DNA of 64,000 nt from Caulobacter sp. 73W (GTDB lineage Bacteria; Pseudomonadota; Alphaproteobacteria; Caulobacterales; Caulobacteraceae): positions 496,001 through 560,000 of the forward strand of contig NZ_CP158375.1 of NCBI RefSeq assembly GCF_041021955.1, in the 5' to 3' direction. The notes under the pieces were generated by a model that saw nothing but the letters and a program-made list of their open reading frames with translations, did no database searches and had not been told where the DNA came from. Positions 61,702-64,000 of the stretch are shown one piece after another. The translations under genes were made by a program, and so were the position numbers. Every line of letters begins with the position of its first letter. Position 1 is the stretch's first letter.

Positions 61702-62460
61702 TCAGCTCCTGCGGAACACGACGGAGGCGGCCCAGCCCGCCAAGAGAGCGATCGCCACCGAAGCCAGACCATAGATCCAAGGCCGCCGGTGGGCGAAGAG
61801 ATAAAGATTACGCTCCAGGCCGGCCTTTTCCACCGTCAGGGTGCGGTCGCGGATGGAGACGGGACGACCGTCCTGGAACAGAATGATGCGGGCGTCGTAC
61901 TTGCCGATGGGCGCGGCGGTCGGCAGGGCGAGCTGCGCCCGGAACAGGCCCCGGTCGACAAAGCGCACACCGTCGGGTTCGGCGGCGTAGAGGCCGGCCT
62001 TCTCCTTCAGGCGGATCACGGCGCGGCGCCAGTCCAGATAGTCCGCTCCAAGACGGCTGACGACCATGTCGCGCACGCCGTAGCGGCGCTCGATCCGCTG
62101 TTCCTCCGGCGCGGCGATGGCCAGGTGGTCGAGGCCAGCGTTCAGCTCGCGCAGGGTCGAGAAGCTGGCGATCTGGTTCAGCGGCTTGGTCGAGGCGGCG
62201 ATGTAGAAGCCCGGCGCGCCGGTGAACACCACCGGGCGGCTGTTCAACCAGACGCCGGCGACGCGGTTCTTTTCCGCCAGGCGAATCGGTTGCTCGGGCC
62301 CGCTGACTAGGATCACCACGTCGCTGGGGCGCTGGGCGGGATCGAAGACCGCGCCGTAGATGACGATGTCGGCCCCGCGGAAGCCGGAGGTGACCTTGAC
62401 CTCGGTCTCGGTCAGGGCGGCGGAGACGGCGGGGATCGGCGGCGGCAGGTCGATCGCCAT
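61702..62460 (-). CDS. TIGR02186-family membrane protein
   Basis: A 252-residue protein. The family core is VKVTSGFRGADIVIYGAVF near the N-terminus, and it ends with a membrane helix (WIYGLASVAIALLAGWAASVVF) followed by RRS. The family normally accompanies TauE/SafE permeases, as here (TGATG overlap). Relatives usually begin with a signal peptide; this one starts MAIDLPPPIPAVSAALTE with no hydrophobic core, so how the domain reaches the periplasm is unclear unless the start is misplaced. Function unknown; a role with sulfur-compound export is inferred from linkage. Confidence 0.85.
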   Translation of the reverse strand: MAIDLPPPIPAVSAALTETEVKVTSGFRGADIVIYGAVFDPAQRPSDVVILVSGPEQPIRLAEKNRVAGVWLNSRPVVFTGAPGFYIAASTKPLNQIASFSTLRELNAGLDHLAIAAPEEQRIERRYGVRDMVVSRLGADYLDWRRAVIRLKEKAGLYAAEPDGVRFVDRGLFRAQLALPTAAPIGKYDARIILFQDGRPVSIRDRTLTVEKAGLERNLYLFAHRRPWIYGLASVAIALLAGWAASVVFRRS

Positions 62461-63380
62461 CAGCCCGCCCCCGAGACCAGGACAAACGGGTCTTCCGGCC
62501 GGATGAACAGGTCCAAGCCCATGCGCAGCCCGACCAGGAGCACCAGCAGGCCCAGCAGCGCCCGCAGCTCCTCGGCGCGGAAGCGGGACGACATGCGGGC
62601 GCCGAACTGCGCGCCCACCACCCCGCCGACCAGCAGCAGGGTCGCCAGGACGATATCCACCGTCTGGTTGCGGCCGGCCTGCAGCACGCTGGTCAGGCTG
62701 GTGGTGATGATGATCTGGAACAGGCTGGTGCCGACGACCACGCCGGCCGGCATGCGCAGCAGATAGACCATGGCCGGCACCAGGATGAAGCCGCCGCCCA
62801 CGCCCATGATGGCCGACAGGATGCCGACGAAGACGCCCAGCACGATGGGCGGGATCACGCTGATATAGAGCCGCGACTTGGGGAACCGCACCTTCAGCGG
62901 CAGGCCGTACAGCCACATGGGCCGTCGGTCGCGCGGGGCGGCCGGCGCCTCGCCCCGGCGGCGGCGCAGGATGGAGCGCAGGGACTCCATGAGCATCAGC
63001 CCGCCGATGACGCCCAGGAACAGCAGGTAGGAGACCGACACCACCAAGTCCGCCTGGCCCAGCAGGCGCAGCAGGCGGAACACCTCGACCCCGAGGAAGG
63101 CGCCGATGACGCCGCCGGACGCCAGGACCCCGCCCATGCGGAAGTCCACCGCCCGCTTGCGGCTATAGGCGATGACGCTGGAGACCGACGAGGCGGCCAC
63201 GTGGTTGGCCTCCGAGGCCACGGCCACCACCGGCGGAATGCCGAGGAAGACCAGGACCGGGGTCATCAGGAAGCCGCCGCCGATGCCGAACAGGCCGGAG
63301 ATGAAGCCGACCAGCGCCCCCAGCGCCACGAGCAGGGGCGCGTTCACGGAGACTTCCGCTATGGGCAGATAGAGGTCCAA
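62460..63380 (-). CDS. TauE/SafE-family sulfite/anion permease
   Basis: A 306-residue membrane protein with eight or nine transmembrane helices and the two internal repeats of the family: VGFISGLFGIGGGFLMTPVLVFLGIPP and VGILSAIMGVGGGFILVPAMVYLLRMPA. Members export sulfite, sulfoacetate or related anions. The start is TTG at 63380 (MDLYLPIAEVSVN), with GGAAGG upstream. It heads the TauE-TIGR02186-DUF3429 operon. The PodJ-like gene is 54 bases upstream. Confidence 0.92.
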   Translation of the reverse strand: MDLYLPIAEVSVNAPLLVALGALVGFISGLFGIGGGFLMTPVLVFLGIPPVVAVASEANHVAASSVSSVIAYSRKRAVDFRMGGVLASGGVIGAFLGVEVFRLLRLLGQADLVVSVSYLLFLGVIGGLMLMESLRSILRRRRGEAPAAPRDRRPMWLYGLPLKVRFPKSRLYISVIPPIVLGVFVGILSAIMGVGGGFILVPAMVYLLRMPAGVVVGTSLFQIIITTSLTSVLQAGRNQTVDIVLATLLLVGGVVGAQFGARMSSRFRAEELRALLGLLVLLVGLRMGLDLFIRPEDPFVLVSGAG

Positions 63381-63434
63381 ACCACGCCTTCCACACCCGG
63401 ACCGGTCGCCCGGTCCTACGCCACCCCTGACGTC

Positions 63435-64000
63435 TTACTGCGCGAAGGCCGCCAGTCGCGCAACCAGCTCCGGATCGGCCTTGCCGGTCGTCGAGAGCCC
63501 CTGGTCGCGCTGATAGGCGGAGATCGCCAGGCGAAGCGCCGGCGACGACACGCCGTCCTGCGGCCCCTGATAGTAGCCGAGACGCGACAAGGCCTTCTGA
63601 GCCGTGACCAGCCCGGTGGCGGTGCTGGCCGATGCGATGGCGGCGGCGGGCGCGGCCGCTCCTGCCGCGCGGAAGCCGGTGGCGGCGCGCTCGGCGGTCG
63701 CTTGGACCTGGGCGTTCAGCTTGGCTTTCAGGCGCACGGCGCTGGCGCGGGCCTCGTCATCTCCGGCGCGGCCGGCGATCAGATACCACTTGTAGGCCTC
63801 GGCCTCGTCCTGGGCGACGCCGAAGCCGGCCTCGTAAATGCGGCCGAGATTGTACTGGCTGTCCACCAGGCCCAGATCGGCGGCCTTGCGGAACCACTCG
63901 GCGGCGACGGCGGGGTTCTTCTGACCGCCCTGCCCCTCGAAGTAGTAGAGGCCGAGATTGTGCATGGCCTTGCGGTCGCCGCCCTGGGCGGCGCGTTCGG
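63435..64000 (-). CDS. PodJ-like Sel1-repeat/peptidoglycan-binding protein, C-terminal part
   Basis: The last 188 or so residues of a protein cut by the right window edge. Two Sel1-type repeats are visible: AMHNLGLYYFEGQGG with NPAVAAEWFRKAADLG, and DSQYNLGRIYEAGFG with AEAYKWYLIAG. An Ala-rich linker follows, then a peptidoglycan-binding domain (TAQKALSRLGYYQGPQDG...ISAYQRDQGL). This order at the C-terminus matches the periplasmic end of Caulobacter polar organiser PodJ, but other Sel1/PG-binding proteins share it, and the coiled-coil and membrane segments that would settle it are outside the window. Confidence 0.75.
   Translation of the reverse strand, partial: ERAAQGGDRKAMHNLGLYYFEGQGGQKNPAVAAEWFRKAADLGLVDSQYNLGRIYEAGFGVAQDEAEAYKWYLIAGRAGDDEARASAVRLKAKLNAQVQATAERAATGFRAAGAAAPAAAIASASTATGLVTAQKALSRLGYYQGPQDGVSSPALRLAISAYQRDQGLSTTGKADPELVARLAAFAQ

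Overview
The window is high-GC DNA from an alphaproteobacterium, most likely a member of Caulobacterales (Caulobacter, Phenylobacterium or Brevundimonas type). This rests on the family mix: COQ7, DUF2125, DUF3297, the TIGR02186 and TauE/SafE pair, a PodJ-like Sel1/peptidoglycan-binding protein, an RTX/S-layer-like secreted protein, large TonB-dependent receptors, the ligase-associated helicase/PdeM pair, and the MJ0042/DUF3426 zinc-ribbon protein. Most of it is ordinary chromosome. No phage, insertion sequence, CRISPR array or rRNA operon was seen.

Layout. 1-979 holds the start of a protein built of about 39 octapeptide repeats, running off the left edge. 1.2-7.9 kb carries a small transporter, a flavoprotein, a ketopantoate-reductase-like enzyme, a secreted DUF885 peptidase-like protein, small conserved proteins and a DMT exporter. 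7.9-8.7 kb is gene-free; it holds five GC-rich palindromes of one family and a multi-hairpin stretch that may be an unassigned non-coding RNA. 8.7-16 kb has a secreted alkaline-phosphatase-superfamily enzyme, TPP riboswitch-thiC, and a run of small secreted proteins with a YpfJ-type metallopeptidase. 16-26 kb has a PLP desulfhydrase/racemase pair, a TonB receptor-phytase operon, and a gamma-glutamyltransferase next to a second, very large TonB receptor. tRNA-Leu(CAA) lies at 26.3 kb. 26.5-32 kb has NIPSNAP, ferredoxin, MarR-FAH, DedA-DsbB-COQ7 and TraB/GumN genes. 32-39 kb has the RTX protein, an HNH nuclease, a 33-residue membrane protein, TetR-GluQRS, a DMT exporter, a GNAT enzyme and a cold-shock protein.

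39-52 kb is a biosynthesis and envelope block: tlpA-like diverging from argH-lptM-lysA, a phosphoribosyltransferase, the zinc-ribbon/DUF3426 gene (apparently split by a one-base frameshift), ftsE-ftsX-ydcF-like-plsC, a ChaC-like cyclotransferase, DUF2125, and chorismate mutase-hisC-tyrA for aromatic amino acids. 52-64 kb has an MFS exporter and a DinG-like Fe-S helicase, a SIMPL protein, the Lhr-type helicase with PdeM, DUF3429, TIGR02186-TauE, and the C-terminal part of a PodJ-like polar organiser cut by the right edge.

Genes are packed tightly. Start/stop overlaps of the ATGA, TGATG and TTGA types are common, TTG starts are frequent, and three convergent gene pairs share a CTAG in which both stop codons overlap. 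Functions are assigned by recognising families from the translated sequence; no database search was run.
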